From: Myxocyprinus asiaticus
Lineage: Eukaryota > Chordata > Actinopteri > Cypriniformes > Catostomidae
Direction of reading: 5' to 3'
DNA length: 64,000 bases
Assembly: GCF_019703515.2 (NCBI RefSeq)
Contig: NC_059348.1
Location: 22,306,156 to 22,370,155, forward strand
Shown piece by piece: positions 31,325 through 42,170 of the stretch (positions within the stretch are counted from its first letter, which is position 1; the number at the start of each line of letters is the position of its first letter). The translations under genes and the position numbers were made by a program. The notes below the pieces were generated by a model, which was given only the letters and a program-made list of their open reading frames with translations, did no database searches and had not been told where the DNA came from.

Positions 31325-31868
31325 GAGAACAGCCCGCCTCATGGCCGGCTTGACGTCTCTTTCGGGGCCTGCGAGCAGGATGAGTCTTCGATTGCTGCAT
31401 CGGAGAGTGCACTGGCGATGTCGGATGCCGAGGACTCGACTGGGCTGCCACCTTCGGGTCTCCCCGCCCAGTCTGAGGCTGACGCAGAGCTGACCACCAT
31501 GCTTGCCCGGGCCGCCACGAGTATCGGGTTGGACTGGAACCCTCCAGCCTCCCCTGAGCACTCGCGGCTTGATGATTGGTTCCTGGGTTGGGGCGCCGCT
31601 CACGGCCACACCCCCCCAGTTCCTTTCTTTCCGGAGGTGCGTGACGAACTCACGAGGTCATGGAGGGCACCTTTTGCTGCCCGAAACAGACTTCTGGGTT
31701 CGTCCGCTATCATTACCTTCAACGGCGGGACAGTCCACAGGTACACGGAGATCTCTTAGGTGGATCAGGTGGTTGCGATGCACCTGTGCCCACAAAACGC
31801 TGTCACCTGGTGGGATCGTCCGGCGCGTAGTCTCTGGCAGCCAAAGCCTACAATGACAAGACTCCGTT
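31325..31868 (+). pseudogene. DIRS-type gag fragment
   Basis: Continuous frame from about 31327 to a stop at 31757, containing ALAMSDAEDSTGLPPSG, SIGLDWNPPASPEHSRLDDW and VPFFPEVRDELTRSW, typical of the DIRS ORF1 product of fish. Beyond the stop the same frame resumes (VVAMHLCPQNAVTWW) until about 31868. Ancestrally it would encode a particle protein for a tyrosine-recombinase retrotransposon. It lies immediately downstream of the RT fragment, same strand, which is out of order. Confidence 0.65.
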
Positions 31869-31924
31869 TGGAGAATATACATTTTATATGTTTTATTAAA
31901 AATGTAGAAATTTAAATTTTATTC

Positions 31925-32575
31925 TAATTCGATTAGACTCCTTGACCGTTTGATCTAAAGATGTCAAACCAACTTAAAAAAAACTCTTTATAGCATGAGC
32001 CTACTTTTTTTTGGAGTTTAAACTTGGTATTTTTTATTATGAATTTTGTTCTTACTTGAATTTTGTATCCATATAAATCCATCAAACTCGATGACCGTTT
32101 GACCTAAAGATGTCAAACAAACTCCATATTAATCAGAATATTATTCCATACATAGCACAAGTCTACTTTTTTGGAGTTTCAACTTGATATTTTTTATACA
32201 GAATTTTTTATCCATCTAAATCCATGAAACTCGATGACCATTTGACCTAAAGATGTCAAACCAACTTAAAAAAAAAATAAAAATAAAAACTCAGAATATT
32301 ATTCCCTACATAGAACAAGCCTTATTTTTTGGAGTTTAAACTTGGTATATTTTTATTATGAATTTTGTATCCTTCTTTTTTGGAGTTTCAACTTGGTATT
32401 TTTATATAGAATTTTTTATCCATATAAATCCATTAAACTGTTTGGCCGTTTCACCTAAAGATGTCAAACTAACTTAAAAAAACCTCAGAATATTATTCCC
32501 TACATAGCACAAGCCTTTTTTTTTTGGAGTTTCAACTTGGTATTTTTTAGTAATTTGTATCCATATAAAACCTGA
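31925..32575. repeat. Degenerate minisatellite, about four units of 130-180 bp
   Basis: Recurrent phrases 'acctaaagatgtcaaac' (31956, 32104, 32247, 32452), 'tttttggagttt' and 'acttggtatttttta'. Unit length varies through indels and A/T slippage. Confidence 0.9.
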
Positions 32576-32593
32576 GTAATATACAATATAATA

Positions 32594-32752
32594 TAGGAGG
32601 TTAACCCATGTGACTATACCCCCCCTAGCAACCGGGCCAATTTGGTTGCTTAGGAGACCTGGCTGGAGTCACTCAGCATGCTCTGGATTTGAACTTGTCA
32701 CTCCAGGGGTGGTAGTTAGCGTCTATACTCGCTGAGCTACCCAGGCCCCTTT
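32594..32752 (-). mobile_element. tRNA-derived SINE, head and part of body
   Basis: Same family as 13609-14041. On the minus strand the tRNA-like head (GGCCTGGGTAGCTCAGCGAG) and the first third of the body are present. The body is cut off at 32594. Confidence 0.85.
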
Positions 32753-32910
32753 TTTTGCTTCTTTATTTGAACAATGCAGAGTTAAATGGGTTTTATTCTG
32801 AATATCAAACGAATGTCAAACATAAAACTAACACTGACCTGCCGACATCAGTTACTTATAAATTATGTATATAAGTAGCTTCAGACTATAAGTTGCAGGA
32901 CCTTTCAGAT

Positions 32911-33207
32911 CTTCTTCTTTTTTCAGCTGCTCCTGTTAAGGGTTGCCACAGCAGACCATCCGTGATCTGCATATTTGACTTGGCACAGCTTTTATGCCAG
33001 ATGCCCTTCCTGACAGTCTCCAATTCACTTAACCTGCATGCTTTTGGGCTTGTGGGGGAAACCAGAGCACCCAGAGGAATCCCACACAAACATGGGGAGG
33101 ACATGCAAACTCCACACAGAAAGGCCTAGTTTAGCCAGGACTCAAACCCAGAACCTTCTTGCTGTGAGGTGACAGTGCTCCTAACCACTGAGCCACTGTG
33201 CCAACCA
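32911..33207 (-). mobile_element. DANA/V-SINE-like element with target-site duplication
   Basis: Minus-strand head GCACAGTGGCTCAGTGGTTA with B-box-like GGGTTTGAGTCC, then 'gtgtggagtttgcatgtcct' and 'tgctctggtttcccccacaa', the conserved centre of V-SINEs. The 3' tail ('gtggcaacccttaacaggag') probably derives from a partner LINE. A 20-bp imperfect duplication, agttgcaggacctttcagat (32891-32910) and agttgcatgaccttttagat (33208-33227), frames it. Confidence 0.85.
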
Positions 33208-33227
33208 AGTTGCATGACCTTTTAGAT

Positions 33228-34214
33228 GATGAAAAAACCTCGCAACTTATATTTTGGAAAATACGGTAGGTTGATTTGCTTTAGCTGAAACTGGTCTGTA
33301 CTAACCAAAATGCAAAAGACTGCCCTCAGTGGCCAAAGGAATAAGTGTTGTTGGACGTATGGGCACTTGTGAGCTTCATTTTCTGGGTGTAATGTTCACG
33401 GAGGGGCGCCAAAAGCGAGTTGTTTTCAGCTGTACAGGCTGTTATAGAGGAGGAGGAATGCTTATTTTATAAACTGTACCCCCAAACCTAAACCTAACCA
33501 TCAGTGGAGTAAAAATGTAACGTTAGAGGGTAAATGCAACCTCCAAATTCGCGCTCATCACTAATTATGCGAACGTGTTTGCTTCCTGGTTTCAACAGGA
33601 TCCAAACTCAGGTCTCCCATGCAGATAATGCAGTGTGCTTGTCGGTAAGTCAGGAGATGCCGCTTGTTGGTGAGTCGGCACAATATGGCCAATCCGAGGG
33701 TACTGGAACTCTCAGAAACAACATGCTAACTTCCTGTGTGATCATGTTGTTTAAGAGTATCTACTACAAACTTAGGTACATTTTACAAAAATGCTAATAC
33801 AAAACGGTAAGGTGACATATCATATGAATGCTGAGAGAGGCTGGCTGTTAAACTTGCTGCTGCTGCTGTTTCTGCCTTGCAAAATCTTGCACCCCAATAG
33901 TCTGGTGAAACCACAAAAATATGCGACAAACTAAACAGTAGATGTCGCTGCAGTGGCGTTGGGTGTAAAAACAGTGTGTGAATGTGTACTGTTGTCCTAG
34001 CGACCGCAGTTCGTATCTGTGTTTTGTCCCACTTTATTTCCAATCCGATTTCCTATTTCCACTCTTAATATTTAAAATGTAATAAAAAATTAATATAAAT
34101 GTTGATTTCATAACAGTGATTGGTCACGGTGAATGTCGAGGAGAGCAGAGAAATGTTTGATCCGGAGGCGGGGTCTGTCAATCACACTTGTTCGCTTGTG
34201 TGTAGATTGCATCA
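33228..34214. other. Non-coding; contains interspersed repeat 33290-33750
   Basis: 33290-33750 is a diverged copy of 49107-49610: 'cagtggagtaaaaatgtaac' matches 'cagtggagtaaaaagtaact', and 'ttcctgtgtgatcat' closes both. 33850-34210 shows no further feature. Confidence 0.6.
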
Positions 34215-34410
34215 CTGTGTTACTATTGTGGTAACCATGTTTTTTGGTAGAAACCAAAGTTTTAATGCAGTTAACCATGGTGTTAGTACAGTAATATGGT
34301 GGTAATATAGTAACCATGGTTAATTTTGGGGTTACTGTACATTTACAAAAAGTTTCATGGTGAAACTTGGTTACTGTAGTAAAACCAAGGTTATTTTTTC
34401 AAAGGTAAGT
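34215..34410. repeat. 'accatgg' and 'ttactgtag' rich repeat
   Basis: Many overlapping copies of (t)aaccatgg(t), gttactgta and aaaaccaa in both orientations form short hairpins. Probably a small foldback element. Confidence 0.6.
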
Positions 34411-34514
34411 TTAAGGTTAGGTTTAGGGGTAGAGGTTAATGCAGTGTGTCTGTGGGACACTGCAGTGATGCCCATATACTGTATGTTAATATTTAATATG
34501 GGTGAAAATAGTAT

Positions 34515-34660
34515 CTGACACTATTTGCACCAGGGTGCAATTAGTATCTACCATTATTTGCACCAGGGCTGGGGTGCAAATAATATCTGCCACTATTTGC
34601 ACTGGGGTGTAAATAGCATGTACCATTATTTGCACCAGGGTGCAAATAGCATCTGCCTAA
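34515..34660. repeat. Minisatellite of about 45-50 bp units (three copies)
   Basis: 'gcaccagggtgcaaatagca' and 'tctgccactatttgcac' alternate; the units are partly palindromic (TTTGCACC and GGTGCAAA). Confidence 0.9.
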
Positions 34661-34994
34661 TTTTTTACACCCTTAGTCATAACATATGGATGCATCAGAA
34701 TATTCAGGTACAGTCATTTGCGAACATACAGGTAACATTTTTCTGCATGTTGCCTAATTCATCAATAACTCTCAAGATTAGGATCTCTTCAGTAATAAAA
34801 ATGTTGGTAAATTGATTAAACATTCATAAAGATGATAACAGAGGTAGTCACACACAGAGAAACACAGATAACATACTTCAAACTCTCTATTCTAGTGAAG
34901 AAAAAGCTGAGTCCTTGGCAGGAAATATATAAAATCAGAGGGATAACCAACTTCTGAGTACAACAGGCAGCAAATATGCTTTTGGCCTTAGTAA

Positions 34995-35027
34995 CCACAC
35001 AGACACACACACACACACACACACACG
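34995..35027. repeat. (CA)n microsatellite
   Basis: CA dinucleotides with one GA interruption. Confidence 0.95.
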
Positions 35028-36525
35028 TGCACTTGTTACCATGAGTCTCTCCTTCCAATCTACTCAAAACTAGCCCCAAAACTGCACATCAAAGGCAGGT
35101 GAAAGTGACAAACATCCATCAATACACAGGCAGAGAAACGCAACAGAGAATATGAAGGCCTCCTATTCCCTCCTGGGGAGTCCAGGCGCAGAACACAAAT
35201 CCATTCTCACCAAATGCCCAGGTGCCCCAGTGCATCTCCTCCAGGAAAACCCAGGGAGGAAATTGGTGTCTGCAATAGTTTCACTTGATCTTTTTAACAC
35301 AGAGTCTCACAAGATCCTATTTTTGTCCTGTCATTTTTCATGGAATGGAATGATATACTATCTACTCCAAAAATGCAGATGATACATTTAGCCCAAATCC
35401 TTTGCCAAGAAGTAGATACTGCAAGAACAGGAAAATGAATCAGCCATAGAATAAATATTCCTTCATTAAAACCCTTTGTAACTTTTCATAATTTCTACAT
35501 TGGCTGCAGAAAAAATAAATAAATAAATAAATAAATAAATAAAAAAAAAAAAAAAAAAAGGAAAGCAAAACCACAAATCTGAAAGGAATATGTTTCATAA
35601 GTCCACTGGACATGCATGCTTATTAAGACCACTGAAGCAATAAAGTGCTTGCACAGACTGATTATTGATGTTTTAATGGACTCAAAGTTCACCTCCACTG
35701 CACCCACACCTACTCACTCTGAATGTGGTAAAGGTAATGAGCCACATTCAATTCAACACAGTGGGAGAAAAAAAAAAAAGGTCCCTGGCCATTTGTGTAA
35801 TTAGCTTTGAAAGAAGAATTTACTTGTCTGTCTTTAATGAAAGCCAGAGGTGTAAAGGCATGTGGCATAATATTTTAGTCCCTTTCAGTCCGTCTCTGTG
35901 CAAGAAACAATTTCTTTGTTCAATACACTGTTAAGTGACAATATATTGACTGCATCAATGCATATTCCAATCAGGATCAGCTCACGCTGCTTAGTGACTG
36001 GAAGCCTTGTGTCCTTTTCATAATGAATGTGTCCTTTTTCTTTTTTTCCTACTTGTATTTTCTTCTGCACAAGCATATGCTCACTTCTGGCCTCTATTTT
36101 TTACATGACTGATTTTCGTAACTGGGATTATTAAACAGCTGACCTCAATCTGCCTAACCGCTATTTAAAATTGATACTTGGTGAAATGGCACAATTGGCT
36201 TGTCACACCTTTAAACTACTTGATTTGCTGGCCTTCTGCCTAGACCGGGCCATTACTATTCAAATTAAAATGTCTCGCGATGTCCTTTCCTTTGCATTTC
36301 TGCCTTTGTTTCTCTCATAAAACACCTTAAATTACCCTGATAAGAATTCTGAAGTACATTATCAGATTATTGTGAGACTGATAAAGACTGAACACTTGAT
36401 GAACGTTATTCAAGTTACATATTATTGAAACAATTGAGCTACAGTATACTATAAAACTACAAAAGTTTAAGAGTGTAATATTTTTGTTGGTATAACCTAA
36501 TATTGCCAGATTTATTCAGACATGT
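35028..36525. other. Non-repetitive DNA, possible conserved non-coding segment
   Basis: Apart from an (AAAT)n/poly-A tract (35508-35560), no repeats are recognised. 36120-36420 has balanced composition with homeodomain-type sites ('aattaccctgataagaattc', 'ttatcagattattgtgag'). Regulatory function is only a possibility. Confidence 0.3.
35508..35560. repeat. (AAAT)n with poly-A
   Basis: Nine AAAT units followed by about 20 A. Confidence 0.95.
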
Positions 36526-36529
36526 TCAA

Positions 36530-36921
36530 TAATATTTCTGGGTTGAATCAAAACAGCTCTATCAGGAAGACTTGAGTGAAATTTAAGATGACATTTATTT
36601 GATGAATATAAAACAGAAATGTAATGTCTTTCTTTGGCGTAAGCCCCGTCTGGCAGTCCGAAGAAGTTGTACTCGGAACCGTCATAACCTGCCGGAAATA
36701 GGAGGCAGGGGCGAGGAGCCTACCCCCGTGCAGGACGGGACTCAACTGGTGGCGGTGGGGTGGTGGAGGTTGCCGTGTTAGCACACTGAAACAGCAATGT
36801 GATAGATTGTGAGCAGACTTATAAAGCAATGGCTTACATGTGATTGGCTAGGAGTTACCTAGCTAATGGTGCGATGATGTACAGCTGCTAGTCTTCCTGC
36901 TAGAACTTCGCAGCGCTTACA
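36530..36921 (-). mobile_element. Candidate solo LTR, minus strand
   Basis: On the minus strand the segment starts TGTAAGCGCTGCGAAG (36921). It has a TATA-like TTTATAAG at about 36821 and, about 220 bp on, an AATAAATG polyadenylation-type signal near 36600. GC-rich middle. The far end and a target duplication could not be fixed, so this is tentative. Confidence 0.35.
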
Positions 36922-38959
36922 TTTAATTTAGATATTACCACATGAAGCATATTTTAAGATATTTTTCTTCTTCTTTTTTTTATATACTACAATTATACTA
37001 TAAAAAGATTTAGTTCAGGTATCTTGAGAAAAAATCAGAAACCATTCATTTTAAAACACTGTACTCTCATCTGCAATAACTTCAGTTACTAAAGACCACT
37101 TTATAAAATGGATAGTTCTGACCTTGCACTGTAAAAATGCATACTTTACATGAAACAGCTATTTACAGTAAAATATCATCAATAATACTAAAAAAGAGCT
37201 CAAATCGAACTCTTAATAACAACGAATTAAATGCCCAAATATGTTCTTTTTGACCAAACAAACCATTATTTAATTATTTATAACTTAAATTATTTAAGCA
37301 CAAGGGCTTATGGCTTCATTAACTTATTAACTTAATTAAGTTCTGTACTTGAATGTTTGAATTAGTAGTACTTAATTTTATGGAGTTTTAAGCCAAAGAA
37401 GTTTAAGGAACTTACAATTATTTATTTACTATATGTATCAATTTCACCTTAAACTTGATATTTTGGCTTGTACACAATAGTGAAATTAAATAAATCTAAA
37501 AATGTTATAAATATGTACATTTCTGAGTAGAAGCTATTTAGTTTCATACATTATGGTTGTTCAGCCAACAAATTGTTTCTCTTCTCTTCTCTTCTCTTCT
37601 TGATTTATTTAACCCTTGGTTAAAGAATGTTTCACACTTGTAATTTTGAAAAAAGATTGGAACCACTTTTAACTCTGGGTTATGAAGCCCTGAATTGTAG
37701 TGCCTAAGGTATACACTGTAGATTACTAACACAGAGCACAGTATGAACAGTGTGAAACATGAACCAAACAGCCAAAAAGCATCAGCTCTTTAAAAAACCC
37801 CATCAGGATACTCAACACAAATGCTTGCCATTTGTTACCTTGGAGTAACTGAAAATATTCTTTAGTCCCTTTGACCTCCTTTGTGGGCACTTTTCTTCCT
37901 AAGACAATATTCTGTCAAGCCTCAGCCTCCCCATAGACAGTGTGCTGAAGCACAGTGTTTTTGAGCATCAGAACCCTTCATCTCTGATTAGCAGGAAAAC
38001 ACCAGCGTCAGGAAAAGGTCCTGAATGATGCTGATGCGGCAGGTGATGCACCCTGACTCTGCACAAAACCCTGAAAGATGATCTGATCTCCCTTCTGTGA
38101 CAATAATATTAGCTACCTTGCTCTCCTCTAAACACATATCTCAGCTACTGCAATGTCCACATCATACTCGATAATAGACTATAACATTAAGTGGCCCACA
38201 GGTCTAAATAGCAAAGATAATAGCCACAGAGTGTCTATTCAATGGTCTCTAAGAGAGTGCTCTAGTCCATTCTAACTAATAGACAATGTTGAACAACATA
38301 ACTCTGTCAAACAAAAGGTAGTATTGTAGCAATTACATCCTATGAATGACATCCAACAACACAATATGATTCTCTCCTAAACAAACCTATGAAATGCATA
38401 AGAATACAAGGTTACAAGGACAGTTATACATATATACGATTGATCTTTTGTGAAACCTGGCATTGAAGAGGCATGCATAGAAGCAAAATTAATAACCAAC
38501 TTCACACAATCAATATTATCTCATCTCAGCCTATATCTGTGGTACTCAACCTGTGGCTCACAAGCCTCATGTGGCTTTTCTTTCTTTTTCTGTTCTTCTT
38601 CTGATGCTTCACAGTTTAAATGTATGGCATTCTCCTAGTCTAGCTGCTTTCAGTTAATCAGAATTAACTTTGTTTCACACTCTCATGTCACACAAGTACC
38701 AATACTGCTCTACAAAGACAAAATGCAGTAACTACCCCAACAATGAAACTAAGAAAAATGGCTCCAAATGTACTTTCTTTAACGTGGATTTTGCCGTTGC
38801 TACAGTATTCACACTTGGTTTTCTCTGAATCTGAGCATAGTTGAGCAATAACATCTGTCACAAGACAGATCATAGTCTATGAGGTAACAGTCCCATTGGG
38901 TATCTACAGGTAATGTGTTGGCTTCAAATGGTGGCATGTTATGATTAGTGGATACCATT
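36922..38959. other. Non-coding; largely non-repetitive
   Basis: 36930-37560 is AT-rich. A (TCTCT)n run lies at 37578-37600. 37860-38160 looks non-repetitive with normal GC. A minus-strand ORF (38873-38688, 61 codons) ends in a hydrophobic stretch but lacks other gene signals. Confidence 0.4.
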
Positions 38960-39479
38960 AAGGAACAATACATACAGCATCTGTAATGTGTATAATCTCA
39001 AGGAAATTTTCTCATGTTTCGTCTATTAATTCTGCAACAAATTCCTTTTCCCATTCTTGCTTGATATGATCTGTATTTGTCTTCATCCTTTCTAACAACT
39101 GAGCATAAAAGAAAGAGACAGCACCACGCTCAAGTGGGTTGTATTGACTTAGGGCCTCAAGAGTTTGATGAATAGTTATATTTTCAAACCCATTAAGGTG
39201 TTTCCTCGTGAAATCTCTGATTTGTAAGTATCAGAAGAAGTCAGATGGTAATAGTTCATATCTTTGTTTAAGTTGAGTAAATGATCCAAAATGATACAAG
39301 TCCCTTATGGTAATTAAACACTTTTGTTTCCATTGGGAGAAAACTTTGTCTTATAAAGCAGGGAGAAAAGCGTGATTATTACATATAGGGCTGTCCAGAT
39401 ACATGTGCGGGAGATTGAGATAGAATTTAACCTGTTACCATATTTTAAGAGAATTATGGATTACCACGTTGCCATTATA

Positions 39480-40005
39480 CACTACCGGTCAAAAGTTTTG
39501 AAACACTTGACTGAAATGTTTCTCATGATCTTAAAAATCTTTTGATCTGAAGGCGTATGCTTAAATGTTTGAAATTAGTTTTGTAGACAAAAATATAATT
39601 GCGCCACCATATTAATTTATTTCATTATAAAACTAACATTTAATTTAAAAAAAAAGTTTTTGAAATTGATGACTTGGACCAAATAATAAAGAAAAGCAGC
39701 CAATAAGTGCCCAGCATGGATGGGAACTCCTGTTTAAAAAGCATCCCAGGGTGATACCTCAAGAAGTTGGTTGAGAAAATGTCAAGAGTACATGTCTGCA
39801 AATTCTAGGCAAAGGGTGACTACTTTGAAGATGCTAAAATATAACACAGTTTTGATTTATTTTGGATTTTGTTTAGTCACAACATAATTCCCATAGTTCC
39901 ATTTATGTTATTCCATAGTTTTGCTAACTTTACTATTATTCTAATAATTCTAAAATATATATAATAAAGAATGAGTAAGTGTTTCAAAACTTTTGACCGG
40001 TAGTG
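39480..40005. mobile_element. Tc1/mariner-type MITE with TA duplication
   Basis: Both ends are CACTACCGGTCAAAAGTTTT in inverted orientation, flanked by TA (39478-39479 and 40006-40007). 526 bp, no transposase. Nested in the L1 relic. Confidence 0.9.
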
Positions 40006-40164
40006 TATAACCTTGATTCCATTTTGACTGGGCTTTTCAGCAGTGCTTCCAGGGATGTTCTCTTACATGAGGCCCTTTCTATCCAAACCCATTCAGGTGT
40101 CTCATCATTATCCTCCAGAGTTTGTCTCCACCAAGCAAGGGTTTGTAGATTAGCTGCCCAATAG

Positions 40165-40320
40165 TATCAAACAATCAATATTTATTTATAAAGCACATTT
40201 AAAATCAACCATGGTTGACCAAAGTGCTGTAAAATGTAAAATGGTTATTGCAGGAAAATAAAACATAAAAACAAAGTAGATAAAAATACTATAATAAGAA
40301 GATAAAACAGGTCACAATAA
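40165..40320. repeat. LINE 3'-tail-like repeat insertion
   Basis: 'atatttatttataaagcaca' with 'gaccaaagtgctgtaaaatg' resembles a tail repeated often in fish genomes. It interrupts L1 coding sequence and is A-rich towards its right end. Confidence 0.5.
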
Positions 40321-41339
40321 TTAAAGAGTATTGAAAGCCAAAGATAATAAATATGTCACATCTAAAGATGGGAAGACTAAATCCTCCTTCTGCTTTTGGC
40401 TTACACAAGTGTTTTTTTTTATAGATATTCTGACTGCTTTAGAATCCCATAGAAATGAGATGATTGTGGATTCTAATTTCACAAATAGTTTTAGTGGTAT
40501 GAGAACTGGAATAGACTGAAATAAATATAGAAATAGAGGAAGAGTCACCATCTTGATTACATTGATCTTCCCTGCCATGGACATGGGTAAAGTCTTCCAA
40601 AATTCAAGATTATCTTTCAGCTGACCCATTTTTTATGCCAATTTGTTTTTAGTAATGCCAAGAGTGTCTTGTAACCATGATTCCTAAGTGCTTAAATGAC
40701 TTGTTGGCAATTTTAAATTGAATAGAATTTAAAAAGTCTGTATTAATATTAGCAGCAAGAGGCATTAATTCACTTTTATCCCAGTTTATTGTGAATCCAG
40801 AAAATGTGTTAAATGTTTTAAGAATGTTTAATAGAGGTGGAAAAGACATTTCAAAAGTATACGTACAAAAGTATATCATCTGCATATAATGATATATGTT
40901 GGGGTCTGCCGTTAATTATGATGGTGGCAACTTCAGAATTCTGCCTTATGCTTGTGGCCAGTGGTTCCATAGCTAGTGCAAACAGATAAGGGGAGAGGGG
41001 GCAGCCTTGTCGTGTCCCTCTGTATAATGGAAAAGGAGCTGACAATGTCTGATTTGTAAGGACCGAAGCCTCTGGTTTATCACATATAATACTGATCCAC
41101 TGAATAAAGTTTACCCCAAATCCAAACTATTTAAGAGTTGCAAATATATATGGCCATTCAATTTGATCAAATGCTCGTTGTGGATCCAATGAGATCAAAG
41201 ATGCTTCTGTTTTGTGTTTCCTATAGATTATATTAAAAAGGCATCTCAGATTTGAGTGTATGTGTCTATTTGGCATAAATCCAGTGCATGGCAGAATAGA
41301 TAGGACAACTAGTTAGCTGGCTTGCTTATGCTACCTTTC

Positions 41340-41480
41340 ATTTTTACATTTATATTTATTTATTTAGCAGACATTTTTATGCTAAGCGACTTACAAAATA
41401 AGGAAGGATACAAAATGAGCGATTCATCTTTAGGAGACAGTAACATGAAAAGTGCTGCAATACAAAGTTTAAATTTTATT
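41340..41480 (+). repeat. CR1/L2-type LINE 3' tail fragment
   Basis: 'tttagcagacatttttatgc' then 'taagcgacttacaaaataag', the familiar 3' end shared by fish L2-like LINEs and some SINEs. Confidence 0.6.
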
Positions 41481-41705
41481 AGAAAAGTACTAGCCAAGAC
41501 AGAGAGGGAGTCTGGTTCACAGATGGTATTTGAAATGTCTTTTTAAAATGTGGTTCTAGCAAACAAAATAAAAAAATTTCACTTGGCTTGTTGAGTATTG
41601 AGTTGAGTTCACTTGGCTTGTTGAGCTTGAGTTGAATATCACTAGCCTACAGTTGTCCGAAAAGATATTTGGACACATCAGCCACACTTCAAAAATGTCT
41701 TAGCC

Positions 41706-42157
41706 GGGGGCCTGGGTAGCTCAGTGGTTTAATACGCTGGCTACCACCCCTGAGTTCGCTAGTTCGCTAGTTCGCTAGTTCGAGTTCCAGGGCGTGCTGA
41801 GTGACTCCAGCCAGGTCTCCTAAGCAACCAAATTGGCCCGGTTGCTAGGGAGGGTAGAGTCACATGGGGTAACCTCCTCGTGGTCGCTATAATGTGGTTT
41901 GTTCTCGGTGGGGCGCATGGTGAATTGAGCGTGGTTGCCGCGGTGGATGGCGTGAAGCCTCAACACGCGCTATGTCTCCGTGGCAACGCGCTCAACAAGC
42001 CACATGATAAGATGCGCGGGTTGACTGTCTCAGACGCAGAGGCAACTGGGATTCGTCCTCCGCCACCCGGACTGAGGCGAATCACTATGCGACCACAAGG
42101 ACTTAGAGCGCATTGGGAATTGGGCATTCCAAATTGGGAGAAAAAGGGGAAAAATCC
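41706..42157 (+). mobile_element. tRNA-derived SINE, full length, with expanded B-box region
   Basis: Head GGGCCTGGGTAGCTCAGTGG, body through 'ggcattccaaattgggagaa' and A-rich tail. Imperfect target duplication: 'aaaaatgtcttagcc' before and 'aaaagtcttggcc' after (42158-42170). The B-box region is unusual: TTCGCTAG is repeated three times ahead of TTCGAGTTCC, so the pol III promoter boxes are about 20 bp further apart than in the other copies. Confidence 0.9.
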
Positions 42158-42170
42158 AAAAGTCTTGGCC

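Larger units (their letters stand above)
38960..41285 (-). pseudogene. L1-type LINE ORF2, 5'-truncated and decayed
   Basis: On the minus strand, from 41285: TGFMPNRHTHSNLR, then DPQRAFDQIEWPYIFATL (palm), then TRQGCPLSPYLFALAMEPLA (40950-41030), then SLYADDILLY with the YADD catalytic motif near 40885. The frame breaks and resumes at 40885-40649 and again at 40629-40321 (WKTLPMSMAGKINVIKMVTL). C-terminal remnants lie at 39000-39470 (for example ARMGKGI in a shifted frame). The apurinic endonuclease half is absent. Two later insertions split it: a mariner-type MITE (39480-40005) and a repeat at 40165-40320. The ancestral enzyme nicked DNA and reverse-transcribed its own RNA; this copy has stops and frameshifts. 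Confidence 0.85.

Noticed and set aside
31238..31609. 123-codon minus-strand ORF
   Set aside because: Antisense of the DIRS RT and gag fragments.
32594..32752. Functional tRNA gene in the SINE heads
   Set aside because: A and B boxes are present but the sequence continues into the SINE body and acceptor stems do not pair.
38688..38873. 61-codon minus-strand ORF with a Cys-rich part and a hydrophobic C-terminal end
   Set aside because: It superficially resembles the tail of a small membrane protein, but no upstream exons, promoter or family match could be supported from sequence alone.
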